In this document: in pieces, positions 10,091 to 19,775 of the stretch | Position numbering within the stretch: the first letter of the stretch is position 1 | Layout: each line of letters opens with the position of its first letter | Origin: Pseudocercospora fijiensis CIRAD86 | Taxonomy: Eukaryota; Ascomycota; Dothideomycetes; Mycosphaerellales; Mycosphaerellaceae | Direction: 5' to 3' | NCBI RefSeq assembly: GCF_000340215.1 | Contig: NW_006921537.1 | Span: 2,524,120 to 2,588,119 of the forward strand | DNA: 64,000 bases | Position numbers and translations under genes: made by a program | Notes under the pieces: generated by a model | Told to the model about the DNA's origin: nothing | The model's input: the letters and a program-made list of their open reading frames with translations, nothing else | Database searches by the model: none

Positions 10091-10690
10091 ATGGCTACTA
10101 CTACTGCCGCTAGCTCCGGTGCTAGAAAGGGCGTCGCGAGTAAGGCTCCGCGTAAGACAACGGCGGGCAAGGCTCTATATAAGACGATAACTAGCGCTTC
10201 TGCTGCTAGTAGCAATCGTACGAAGCGTCGATAGCGCCTAGGAAGTAAGTCCTATTTGTAGCCGGCAGCGTAGCCGGCAACGTAGCCGGCAGCGTAGCCG
10301 GCATTCTTACTGTCTTTTTACTAATCCTTCTATAGCCGTAGCCCTCCGTAAGATTCGGCAGTATTAGAAGAGTTCTAAGCTCCTAATCCGCAAAACTCCT
10401 TTCTAACGACTTGTTCGCGAAATTGCCTAGGATTATAGAATAGACCTTCGCTTCTAAGCCTCCGCGATAGGCGCCCTTTAAGAGGCTATAGAAGCCTACC
10501 TAGTTCGTATCTTCGAATATATGTTTCTCTTCTACCTCTTTTCGGACTATACTAATACTATTTTAGCGGTTAACCTTATAGCTATCTACGCGAAGCGTAT
10601 AACGATTATAGACAAGGATTTCAAAGCACTCGATTAGATCCTGAAAGGCTAGAATGTCTACATTCGAGATAGTAGTAGATAGGATAGATA
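10091..10690 (+). pseudogene. Histone H3-like gene with conserved tail lysines, carried by hAT copy 1
   Basis: H3-family histone in three inferred exons. Exon 1 (10091-10244) encodes a tail aligning residue for residue with H3: ARKGVASKAPRK then AGKALYK against ARKSTGGKAPRK and ASKAARK. Lysines matching K9, K14, K18 and K23 are present, and K27 follows the altered arginine; Ser10 is glycine. Intron 1 is 10245-10335 and lies where H3 reads RPG-TVALRE. Exon 2 (10336-10518) has VALRKIRQY, LLIRKTPF, RLVREIA and EAIEAYLVRIFE. Intron 2 is 10519-10566 (branch ACTAATAC); its donor GTATGT survives in copy 2 but is RIPed here. Exon 3 gives VNLIAI, then YAKRITI, close to the NLCAIHAKRVTI of H3. The C-terminus is longer than in H3 and its end is uncertain. 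In copy 2 the frame stays open upstream of the ATG position, so the tail may be longer. Confidence 0.88.
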
Positions 10691-11946
10691 TACTAGTAGG
10701 AAGGATGTTCGTAGTATCGTCTGTAAGCTTTTCTATATGCGAAATGAGCCGCTATTATACGGCGCTGCATACCGCGCTCTAAATACTCTCTAAGCATATA
10801 TATATAGTACAGTATACTTTATTAGCCGTACGGAATGGAAGTCTCCTAAAATCCCGTTAGTACTAAGGAGTAAAAAGGCCGGCTACGCTGCCGGCTACGC
10901 TGCCGGCTACGCTGCTAGCTACGCTGCTAGGTTTTTCAAAGAACTAAAAGAAGATAGACATTCCGGTTGATTTGTATTAGTTTAGATTTTTATAAAAAGA
11001 AAACAGGGAAAAATAAGGAAGGTTGAAGAGCCTAATAGTTATAGTTATAGGCACTATCCCTGTTTTCTAGAGCATATTATACACCTGCCTTCGCAACTCT
11101 ACCTAATACTCCCTCTAAATATCCTTATACTCTACCTACTAGAAATTCAACTAGGTACCTAGACCTGCAGCTGCCTCTATATCTTTTACTATCTTCTACA
11201 GGTTGAAGGCCTCTTCTATAGCAGCCTCTACCTCCTTATATAATACGAAGTTACTACCTGCCCTACCCTTTATATCTCCCAAATGACTAAGAGTTCTAAG
11301 GAACGAACCAGCATTCGGCCTTAGTATAGCGAGTGACTAGTAGAACGTTCTATAGAGCTGCCTTATAGCTCTTTTATATACTATGCCGATACCGAGGGAG
11401 GAGCTATCCTAGTACTTAATATTATCGAATGGTTCGGTAGGAAAGTGTATAAACTTCTTAAGGAGGAGGACTTCTAGGGAAATCGATAAGTTCTGCCTAG
11501 ATCTGGATAAAGACATTCTACTAAGCAGTTAGGGAATTGAACCGTAAACGAAAGGATGAAATTTATACCTAAGGAGTACAGTTTCCGAACTAAACTATAA
11601 TGCCTTATATGTGTATGTATGCTTTTAATTAGTTAGTGCCCTTAGCTGATTGTCTATAGATTTAAGGTTATATAAGTACCTTCATACAACTACGTAGCCT
11701 AAGTAGGATTCGAAAATTCTATAAGTACTAAGGACTAAAAATGCCGGCTACGCTGCCGGCCACACTGCTGAGTCTTACAAAGGGCTTGCTTGAAGCTACG
11801 TATACATTCGTACACTTCTTAAAAACCGATAAATTATATGGTTCGAACCAGCTACTTATATAGTTGCTTGGCAAACCAACCTAAACCAAACCAGAGTTTC
11901 GGCTTAGCAAACCAAACCAAACCAACCCGAACCACTGCGGGGTCTA

Positions 11947-13170
11947 ACTACTACGGCAACAAGCGTAGTAAGAAGTCGTATAGTCGTTACTAATTAATAT
12001 ACTACTAGCAGCAAGGATACTAGTTAAAGGTCTAATGCTAATACTAGGAGTACGACTATTATAGGAACTCCGATAGCAACTAGTAGTAGTACTACTACTA
12101 CCTATTATACCGGCAAAGCGCCTCCTATTTAGTAGCAATCCTTCTATACTAATAAGCTATAAGCGATTAAAGACAACGGCTAAGAAGGTAGAATTCTAGA
12201 GCTTATAATCTACCGATAACCTCGGTTGTACTTACCTTCCTTATACCTGTAGTTTAGAACTAGCTATCTATAATAGACGAGTAGTTAACAAGTTCAAAAA
12301 GACTATTAAGGCAGCTCAGGTACTCCTTAACTAGTATTATATAGTTATCCGAGAGAATAAAGGACTCCGGCATACCCTTAGATAGAAGACTCGCAATAAG
12401 GAGCTTAATAAGGTAATTAGCAAAGCTAAGGTCTATATAATAGAGGTTGTAGACTCAATGTTAGCGGAGGCAATATAGAAGGCTAAATACGAGAAGCTCC
12501 GGACTTTAGTAAAGGAAGACCTTATAGCGCTTTAATAGGTAAAGAAGCGGAGGTTAGCCCTCGCAATATAGTAGAACAAGACCGCTCGTAAGGAGCGTAT
12601 TTAGCTCTATTTTAACCTCACTTAGTTACGGAAGGAGTATAAAGCCGCTTATAAGACCGAAAGCTAGCATATACGCAACATTAGGTATCTAATCACTAGC
12701 GAGCGCTTACCTGCAAACGCGGCTTCTATATACGTTAGTAAAGCCCTCGAATATATATAGTAACTCGAGGCTCGAGTCGAGGCCTTTAAATATGCCGAGA
12801 AGGTTACTAAGTATATACGAGACCTATAGTATACTAAATAGAATAAATTGAAGACAGCGGAAGAGAAGATTGCCGTACTTAAGAGTATAGCAAGTAAGGC
12901 GGACGTAGTAGACAAGGCGGCTATTAATGCCCTCCTAGCACTCGACTATATAGTAGACCTAACTAACGAGGTTAAGTAGGAGGCGAACGATGCCGACGAT
13001 AAACTAGACGGTAAGGTTCTATTCTTAGTAGAAGATAATAGCGACGTCGAACTCCTCGATCTACGGTAGGCTAATCTACGTTTAAATATAGAATAGTTGT
13101 CTATATAGGATATATACGATAGGGGCTTCTTTAGGGATAATAAAGCCGCCTAAATCTAATAGAAAAGCCG
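11947..13170 (+). pseudogene. pogo/Fot1-type transposase relic, 3' part
   Basis: This continues the element cut at 2056; the 8-bp duplication at 11947-11954 joins the two halves. The first 200 bases encode a Ser/Thr-rich linker (TATSVVRSRIVVT, then TPIATSSSTTTT), typical of the low-complexity linker after the nuclease domain in Fot-type transposases. From about 12,290 a second frame with only RIP-type stops gives a long helical, Lys/Glu/Ala-rich region (for example KAKYEKLRTLVKEDL and KLKTAEEKIAVLKSIASKAD), probably coiled coil. Whether this is the same protein after an intron or an independent frame is not settled. The outer end of the element was not found; RIPed sequence continues. Confidence 0.55.
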
Positions 13171-14194
13171 TCGACTAATTAGAAGCCGAGAAACACCTAT
13201 TAACTATTAAAAGTGTACTTAATCGACGTATCTCGGTCGATTGAGTACCCTCGGAGGTACGGCCTCGGCTAGAGTCCGGATTTAGGGAAGCTAGCTTTCT
13301 AAGACATATATATACTATTATACTACAACTGTCCTTTAATACTTTATCTTTATATCTTATACGCTTGTTATATGCATTAAGACCTTTTATTTGCGCTATT
13401 TGGTATATCTATATATAGTATAGATAGTATATAATTAGTGTCGAGGGCTAGTAGTTAGCCTAATTCTAGCCTCTTATCGAAGCTCGGAGATTTAGCGGAC
13501 ATTGCCGACCCTCGCTAGACCCTAACTTAGCGGCACTTAGCTATTCGACTAGGCTTTAAACTACATACTTCTATATTAGTATATTCTGCTATAATACATT
13601 GCCTACAATTTTGGAATTATAGAACTCGACGCTGCGATTATTTTAGTGCAAAAATCAGTACAATTGCATCGCTATAGAGCGTATAGTAATTCGTAGAAGT
13701 ATCGATGTAGAACGCTAAGATGCTTACAAATCTACGCTAACGAACGGCCGGAATCACGAAAGCCTCCTTATATACGTTACCGCTGCCCTAGCATTGTATT
13801 ATATAGAGTCTATACGTATCGGAGTACTAGTTACTAAAACGCGGACCGTCGATTCTAAGTAGCGCTATTCGTTTAAATCTATAAAAATGTAGGGTTACTA
13901 GAGTATCTACTGTTACTCCGATGCGTACAGACTCTGTACTATATGCTAGTCTCTCCCGGCACGTTCTGCTACGTATAGTAGTTCGGCTTAATTATCCTCC
14001 GGCCTAGTTTATAGAGTCTTAGTTTAAGATTTATTATTACTAGGCACCTTGCGCAGTAGGTTTCTAGCCGTTTGCTATATATATAAAGCCGCGAATAGCG
14101 CTATTTTAGCGGCGGCAAGTAAATAACTAGAATAATAGCTTATAAGAGCTTACGTAGGCAATTTAGTAGCGTTTCTCGATTAACTACTTAGTAA
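13171..14194. other. RIPed repeat sequence, unassigned
   Basis: TpA-rich DNA with no protein domain that I can recognise on either strand. A part near 13,600-13,760 keeps more CA and TG dinucleotides than its surroundings, so it may be single-copy or less mutated. Part of it may belong to the end of the pogo-type element or to the missing flank of the hAT fragment at its right. Confidence 0.4.
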
Positions 14195-15245
14195 GTAATA
14201 GAGAGTTACGCTAACTATATCTGTTACTATATAGATAAGCTTCGCTATATCTTTACTAGTATAGAAAACTAGAATTTTAGGGAATCTAATTATTAGTTCC
14301 TAGAGTTTCTAATCTAAATTAATAAAGTATAGTATAATCGAGAGGAAGGAGGCTCTTATAGTCCGGCTTAACTAGCTATCGATAGTAATAGCTACTTAGT
14401 AAGTATTATAGAGAATCTTCCGAATATCGTTTAACGTAGCCTCTTTATTCTTTTTAAATATAGTATACTAGGTAGTTACGCCGAGAAATAGAAGGGGTAG
14501 TTTATAAGATATTATATATAGGTATATCTTCTATATAGACTCCCTTTTGTAGAAGTTTTCCGGAAGACTATTTATAGCTAGCATTTCGTTTACTAGTTAC
14601 TTTAAGTCTTCGGGGGAGAAAATTGAAATCGGTAGCCTTTAATCCTTAAGCTTCCTTTAGCGTAGCCTATAATAATTAGCTAGATCTAAGGGGATAATTA
14701 AAGTAGCCTATAGCTATATCCAGTAGCTATAGCCGGCAGCTATAGCCGGTAGCTATAGCCGGTATTTTAGAAGACGTACCTCTTTCTAGAACGCTATATC
14801 TATATTAACCCTTATCTTCCCTTAGGATTCCTAATACCGTTTAGAATAGAGATAGTTAGTAGGCAATAAATTCCTATCCCCTAGTTTTAGGTATTTTAAG
14901 ATTAAACCGTAAAAGTTATAGACAATTACTAGTTAACCTTTAAGTCGAGAAGTTATATAATAGTACAGTTACCCCTCTATAAAGAACTTCTGGAATATAT
15001 CTATTCGCTCCTTACTGCTCTATCGTATTAAGTACTTCTATAGTTTATACTCTTTTAAACGTAAGTATAAAGGGAACTATATCTTGTAGACCTATTAATT
15101 AAACTGCTCGGTATACTCGGGTTTCTAAAGATACGCCTAGCTAGCCTTTTTAAAGATATTTAGGCTAATACTCGATATTCTTATATCTCCGAATAGCCTT
15201 CTACTTAGACTCCGTAAAGGTAAGGACTAGGTAGTAGTACCCTAT
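14195..15245 (-). mobile_element. hAT element copy 3, internal fragment (reverse orientation)
   Basis: The reverse complement of this stretch matches positions about 4443-5490 of hAT copy 1, that is the BED finger, the GCCGGC-bearing intron and the start of the nuclease core of the transposase gene. The GCCGGC cluster at about 14,732-14,762 is the counterpart of the intron at 4937-5036. Homology stops abruptly near 14,195 on the left and at 15,245 on the right, so both element ends are missing and no terminal repeat is present. Differences from copy 1 are more numerous than between copies 1 and 2, suggesting an older or related subfamily member. Confidence 0.8.
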
Positions 15246-15440
15246 TATTAGGGCTAAAGAGGCTATACGTAATTGGTACATAACTAGGCCGAGTAAAGCT
15301 AGGGTCTCGATGCCTTAGGTAGGGCTTAGCGCTTAGCGTTAGGCTAACTTGCCTACCTTCCTCCCTCTCCTTCTAGATCCTTATCGGGTGCTGCTTGTAC
15401 CTGCTGCTACCCTGTCTGCCTGCTAACATTACCCCTATTG
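15246..15440 (+). repeat. LTR-like sequence related to G1/G2 LTRs, probably solo
   Basis: About 190 bp closely similar to the LTRs of the two gypsy elements, beginning TATTAGGGCT (TGTTAGGGCT before RIP) and containing the shared CTGCTAACA near its 3' end. No gypsy coding region adjoins it, so a solo LTR is likely. A possible 5-bp duplication CCTAT flanks 15246-15433, but alignment to the other LTRs suggests an end near 15,442, so the boundary is unsettled. Its 3' half keeps many CA and TG dinucleotides and is less mutated than the other LTRs. Confidence 0.6.
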
Positions 15441-17150
15441 TGGCTTCGTTTTGGTAGTAGAGACTAGCAATTGCCTATCGTGCCTACCACTTCACAAGAC
15501 ATCTTAAATACCTAGTAAAAGGCTAAGAAGTTATAACTCGCTAGTAAATTAGTAGTCGACAAGACGATTAAAGACCTCCTATAGTAGACTTACTTAGTAT
15601 AGAAGGGTATTAGTACTAGACTAGGCAGTAAGTAACGGCTAGAATAGCTATATTTCTCGTACCCTAAGATAATTAATATCTATAACAATTATCCGGATAT
15701 GATAGTTACAGATTACACCTATAAAACTAACGAATACGGCTTGCTATTGCTTATAATTGCCTTACTTAATTAATTTAACTAAACCTTCCCTTTAGCGCTT
15801 ATATTTATGCCTAGACAGGTAACTAAACAATATTCTATAGCTATTAGCTATATATAGAAGTTGCTATTAGGATACGATATGCCTCGGCTTGTAATCTATA
15901 ACCGTAGTAGGGGACTAGTAGGGGCACTAGCAAGCGACTAGACTTGTTTATATATATAGCTCTATAGTCTACCGCTAGTATATTAGGCGTATAGCAGAGG
16001 CTAATATAAAGGCCTTCCTTAGTACTAGGCTACCTAATCTATTAATAAGGCCGAGGATATTAAGTATAGCTATATAGGACTTTATAGACCTATTTAATAA
16101 GGCTATTAACTCGCCGTCGGTTAAGTCGTTTATAATTAACTTAAAAGCCCTAGAGGGCGGCAAGATTGCCGCTCGTAAAGGTAAGCCTATATAAGACTAC
16201 TCGGATAATAAGGACTAGCAGATACTAGCTAGTTATATAGCTAATATATAGTAGGTTTACTAATAGCACTATATTAAGTACTAGATTAATAGGATACGCT
16301 ATTTTAGCAATATAATAACCTCGCTAGTAGAAGGTTGTTACGCTAGTATAAAGGCATAGTTAACGACCTATAAGAATAATATCTATAGCTTTATTAACTA
16401 GATAGTGCCCTATTTCTAGTATTAGGTTAACCGCTATTAAGTAATAGTTAGATTCGAGATTATACGACTAGTAGTAGTATTCTTAAGCGATCTATTCTAC
16501 GCTAAAGTTATTAGCTATATTAGTATCTTCGCTCTACGTAAAGCGGTCGAGCGAAGGCCTAGGGCTCTTATACGCGCTAAGCTCGAGAAGTAGAAGTCTA
16601 ATAGTTATAGCCTATTAGATTATACCTAGTATTATTAGAGAGTCTATAGCTTAAATTATATATACTAGATACTAGCACTTAAGGAGTCTATAACCGGCAT
16701 TCTTACTATTCGTATATTCGAGAAGTACTAGCGAGTACTAAGGAGCGATTATAATAGTAACGAGACAACTACTTACCGTACCTCAGAGCTACTTAAGCGG
16801 ATTAATAAGTAGCTTAGTCGTACGACTCGGCGTAAGGCTACTCCCCCTAAGCTAAGTAAATAGGCCGCTAGATAGGCCGCTATTAACTAGTAAGAAGCGA
16901 TAAGATAGGCTAAGCTAGGGAGGCCTATTCTACCGCTACTAGTACTACGAGAACGTTTATATAAGGGCTATATATATATAAAACGGCCTATAGGAGGTGT
17001 AAGTACGTTAAAGATAAAGTAGACTACTACTCTAGCTATTATAAGTATAGGTAGTATAATAGAAACCCTATGTCTACTTATTTACCTACTTAGGAAGGAC
17101 CTCCGCCTACTCTAAGAACTCTACTAGTACCTACGGCGCTAGTAGATATA
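15441..17150 (+). pseudogene. Mutator-like (MULE) transposase relic
   Basis: RIPed transposase of the MULE group. Near 15,695-15,760 the frame gives DYTYKTNEYGLLLLIIALL, matching the family's D-C-T-Y-K-T-N-x-x-x-x-P-L-L signature around the first catalytic Asp (Cys changed to Tyr by RIP). Further on are LALIFMPRQVTKQYSIAI and RLVIYNRSRGLVGAL, matching the region around the second Asp, though that Asp position reads Asn. Later SNIITSLVEGCYASIKA matches the S-R-V-E-G-x-H-x-x-L-K block, and a basic C-terminus follows near 16,800-16,990. The element is interrupted at 17,150 by gypsy G1, whose 5-bp duplication is ATATA; its remaining part is expected after 45,886. Terminal repeats were not found. 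Confidence 0.75.
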
Positions 17151-17339
17151 TGTGATAAGGGTTATGTTAGCAGGTAGATAGAGTAGTAGTAGGTACGAGT
17201 AGTATTCGATAGAGATCTAGGAGGAGAAGGAGGAAGGCAGGCTAGTTAGCCTAACGCTAAGCGCTAAGCCCTGCCTAAGGCACTAAGACCCTAGCTTTAC
17301 TCGAGCTAGTTATATGCCAATTACGTGTAACCTCTAATA
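17151..17339 (-). repeat. G1 3' LTR (left end on plus strand)
   Basis: A 189-bp repeat beginning TGTGATAAGGGTT on the plus strand and ending CCTCTAATA, the reverse of a TG...CA LTR whose first G was changed by RIP. It has the same length as the copy at 45697-45885, and most differences between the two are C/T or G/A changes. Confidence 0.92.
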
Positions 17340-19322
17340 TACGCTTCCCTTCTAAAGGCCGCGCCCTCGTAGCCTGTCTATATTCTACAACCTCTATTAC
17401 TACTGACTTAGTAAGCCTAATAAGCTACTTAGCCCGCGCTAAATTAAATACTTAACTACCTAATTATATAACTATATCAAACCTTACCTCTAATATAATA
17501 CAATATTTAACTCTAACTACGCTACCCCTATATATAATAAACCGTAAAGTAATATATATCTATAAGAATTAAGGGCCTTCGACTAATTATAATACGAGCG
17601 CGTCTTCTCTGCTATTATGCTATAATAGGTAGACGTATGAGGTATTATAGCCCTGCCTCCGTTCTAAGTAATGTCGTACCGAGTTCTTTGCGTCTACTCT
17701 TAAAAGACCTAGCAATGTCCGTTTCTAAGGGTTGTCTGCTTCCGAGGGTTTGTTCTTATTATTACGAGGACTATTATTGTTCGTAGTTTCGCTAGCCCTA
17801 ATTAGTTAGGTTTAGCAGCCTTTAATTGTTAATCTTATCTTATTTTTTTAGAAAAAACACAGTTCGTCTAGTTTCTATAGGTAAAGGCTATTATAAGTAT
17901 AATAGTTAAGGTTTGCCTCGCTTAAAGAATTAGAAAGATCGAGAAGTAACCTATTATCCGCAAGATCGACCCTAGCTAGCTTAGCTCTATAGTTTTGCCC
18001 TTAGTTAGTCTATTAGTCGCTTAACCTTTTTAGTCTCTAAGTCCTTCGAATAGCTTAACCTTTTTAACCTAGTTAGTATAGGTAAGGTTGTTTTTATAGG
18101 TATAGTAGCGATAATAGGTAAGGTTAGTAATAGTAGCGAGTAGGTAATATTAATAATAGCAGCGCTAGTCGTCTTAGCGCTAACTTTACCTCGCTTCCGA
18201 TTTCCTTCTTCGACTAATAACGCACTCCGTAATACCGTTACTAATATAGCCGCGCCGGCCGTATCGCCCTTTAGTATAAGCGTAACGCCGTCGTTATTAT
18301 TATTATTATTATTTATACGTACGCGCGCCGCCCTCGCCGATCGCCTAGGCCTCGAGGCCTCGATAGAAGGATAGAATAAGAGGGCGTTAGAAGGAGGGTC
18401 TAGTAGGGTGCGCTAGTAAAGGGATAGATCCCTTAAAAGAGTAGGCGATTAGTTAACGCGTTATAGCGCGCTTGTTAACGCTTAGTACGCGTTTGCTATA
18501 GTAGTATAGTCTTATTATCCTAGTTTACCGACCTCTAATTAGTTAGCTTAATAGCACCCTAGGGGTAGTATTGTCCCTAGGTCTCTCTAGCGGTTCTAGT
18601 AACACTATAGGCCCTTAGTCTTCTTCTTATTCTTTATACTGTTCTAATACTTATCTAATAACTTAGTTATGTCTTTAAAAGAGGCTTTAGCTTCCTACGA
18701 GTCCTATTTAGGTAAATAGCCTTGCTATCTTAGGAGGTACTCCTTCTTGCCTTGCCTAGTCCGATGCTTTAGGATACGTTCTATAGACTATAGCTCTTCG
18801 CCGTCGGCTAGTATCTCTTTATATTTAGTAGGGGCTTCTTTAGGGCCCCCGTAGTAGTAGTATAGTTTAAGGAGGGAGATATAGAAGGTGTTATAGATAG
18901 TATAGTGTAGTAGGAGCTATAACTAGTAGGCCTATATACCCTTAGCCTCTCGAATGCGGAATAGGCTAATGTATCTTAGTGCGAGCTTAGGCCTTGTTTT
19001 GCTATTAGGTAATAGGTGTTTACGGATATAGAGGTTCTTCGTACTTAGTATAACTATGTCGCCTTGCTTAAAGGTTATTAGCGTATAGTGCTTGTTATAG
19101 TAGGCCTTCTAATAGGCCTAGGCCTTTACTAGTTTGTTAGCTATCTTAGCGTAAATCTCTCGTATCTTTTAAACCCTCTCGATAGCCGCTAGTGTTTTAG
19201 AGGTTAGTACTTAATACGCTTCCCTTTCCTTACGCTTAGCCTCGAGCGATAGAGGGTCTTATAGCATAGTAGCGTTCTAGCCTATTATAGCTATATATAG
19301 TAACACCTTAGTTAATAAGTAG
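17340..19322 (-). pseudogene. G1 pol 3' end: integrase C-terminus and chromodomain, plus 3' untranslated region
   Basis: Read from 19,322 downward: the integrase C-terminus with the acidic/basic linker before the chromodomain, then the chromodomain near 18,860-18,620 (the reverse-strand sequence parallels the better copy in G2, which reads KKEYLLR then GYLPK). The coding part ends near 18,620. The rest to 17,340 is a non-coding region of about 1.3 kb with a (TTA)n microsatellite near 18,293-18,314, also present in G2. The uninterrupted site at about 19,045, equivalent to GAAGAACC, shows the target chosen by hAT copy 2 inside G2. Confidence 0.75.
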
Positions 19323-19518
19323 TGTTAGGGCTAAAGAGGCTATACGTAATTAGTATATAACTAGGCTAAGTAAAGCTAGGGTCTTAGTGCCTAAGGTAGG
19401 GCTTAGCGCTTAGCAATAGGCTAACTTGCCTACCTTTCTCCCTCTTCTCCTAGCTCCTTATCGAATACTACCTATACCTACTACTACCCTATCTACCTGC
19501 TAATATATCCTTCTTATA
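19323..19518 (+). repeat. G2 5' LTR
   Basis: A 196-bp repeat beginning TGTTAGGGCT and ending CTTCTTATA, where the final CA has become TA by RIP. The 3' copy keeps CTTCTTACA. The primer-binding site should follow directly (TAGTATTCGATCTACC); the matching tRNA was not identified. Confidence 0.92.
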
Positions 19519-19775
19519 TAGTATTCGATCTACCCTTTAAGGGCAGTAGCTAGATAGTCCTTATTTCAAGCTTTTAGCGGTATAGCTACGAAAACTATTA
19601 ATTTAACTATATTACGCCCGAAGAACGGGACCTATACGTACTATTCTACTAAAACAACCGTACTAATTATTAAGCAAGGCCTTCTATACGGCCTATTATA
19701 CTAAGTTAATCGCACTAAGTCGATATCTACTAATTCCGCTATATCTGTACTATAAGGGGCTACAATACATTATTA

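Larger units (their letters stand above)
2057..11946 (+). mobile_element. Giant hAT transposon, copy 1 (9,890 bp, with cargo genes)
   Basis: The ends are inverted repeats: the left begins TAGACCCCGCAGTAGTTCGG and the right, reverse-complemented, begins TAGACCCCGCAGTGGTTCGG. A perfect 8-bp target duplication, ACTACTAC, lies at 2049-2056 and 11947-11954. Eight-base duplications and the transposase inside place it in the hAT superfamily. Subterminal sequence at both ends repeats GGTTTGGTTT-like blocks. It is inserted in the C-terminal part of a pogo/Fot1 relic. On the plus strand it carries an unknown basic protein gene, a hAT transposase, two histone H3-like genes and a further unknown frame. 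All are disabled by RIP-type stops. It is far longer than typical hAT elements of a few kb, because of this cargo. A 361-bp tandem duplication at 8731-9452 is absent from copy 2. Confidence 0.92.

Noticed and set aside
2953..11763. CRISPR-like array formed by the GCCGGC repeats
   Set aside because: Repeats are 6-13 bases, irregularly spaced and scattered through introns and spacers; the organism is eukaryotic.
2057..11946. Starship element
   Set aside because: No DUF3435/tyrosine-recombinase captain was seen; the 8-bp duplication, inverted ends and transposase motifs are those of hAT.
15246..17339. MULE with about 185-bp terminal inverted repeats
   Set aside because: The right 'repeat' is the LTR of G1, shown by its partner at 45,697-45,885 and the ATATA duplication; the left one resembles an LTR of the same family. 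Inverted placement is coincidental on present evidence.
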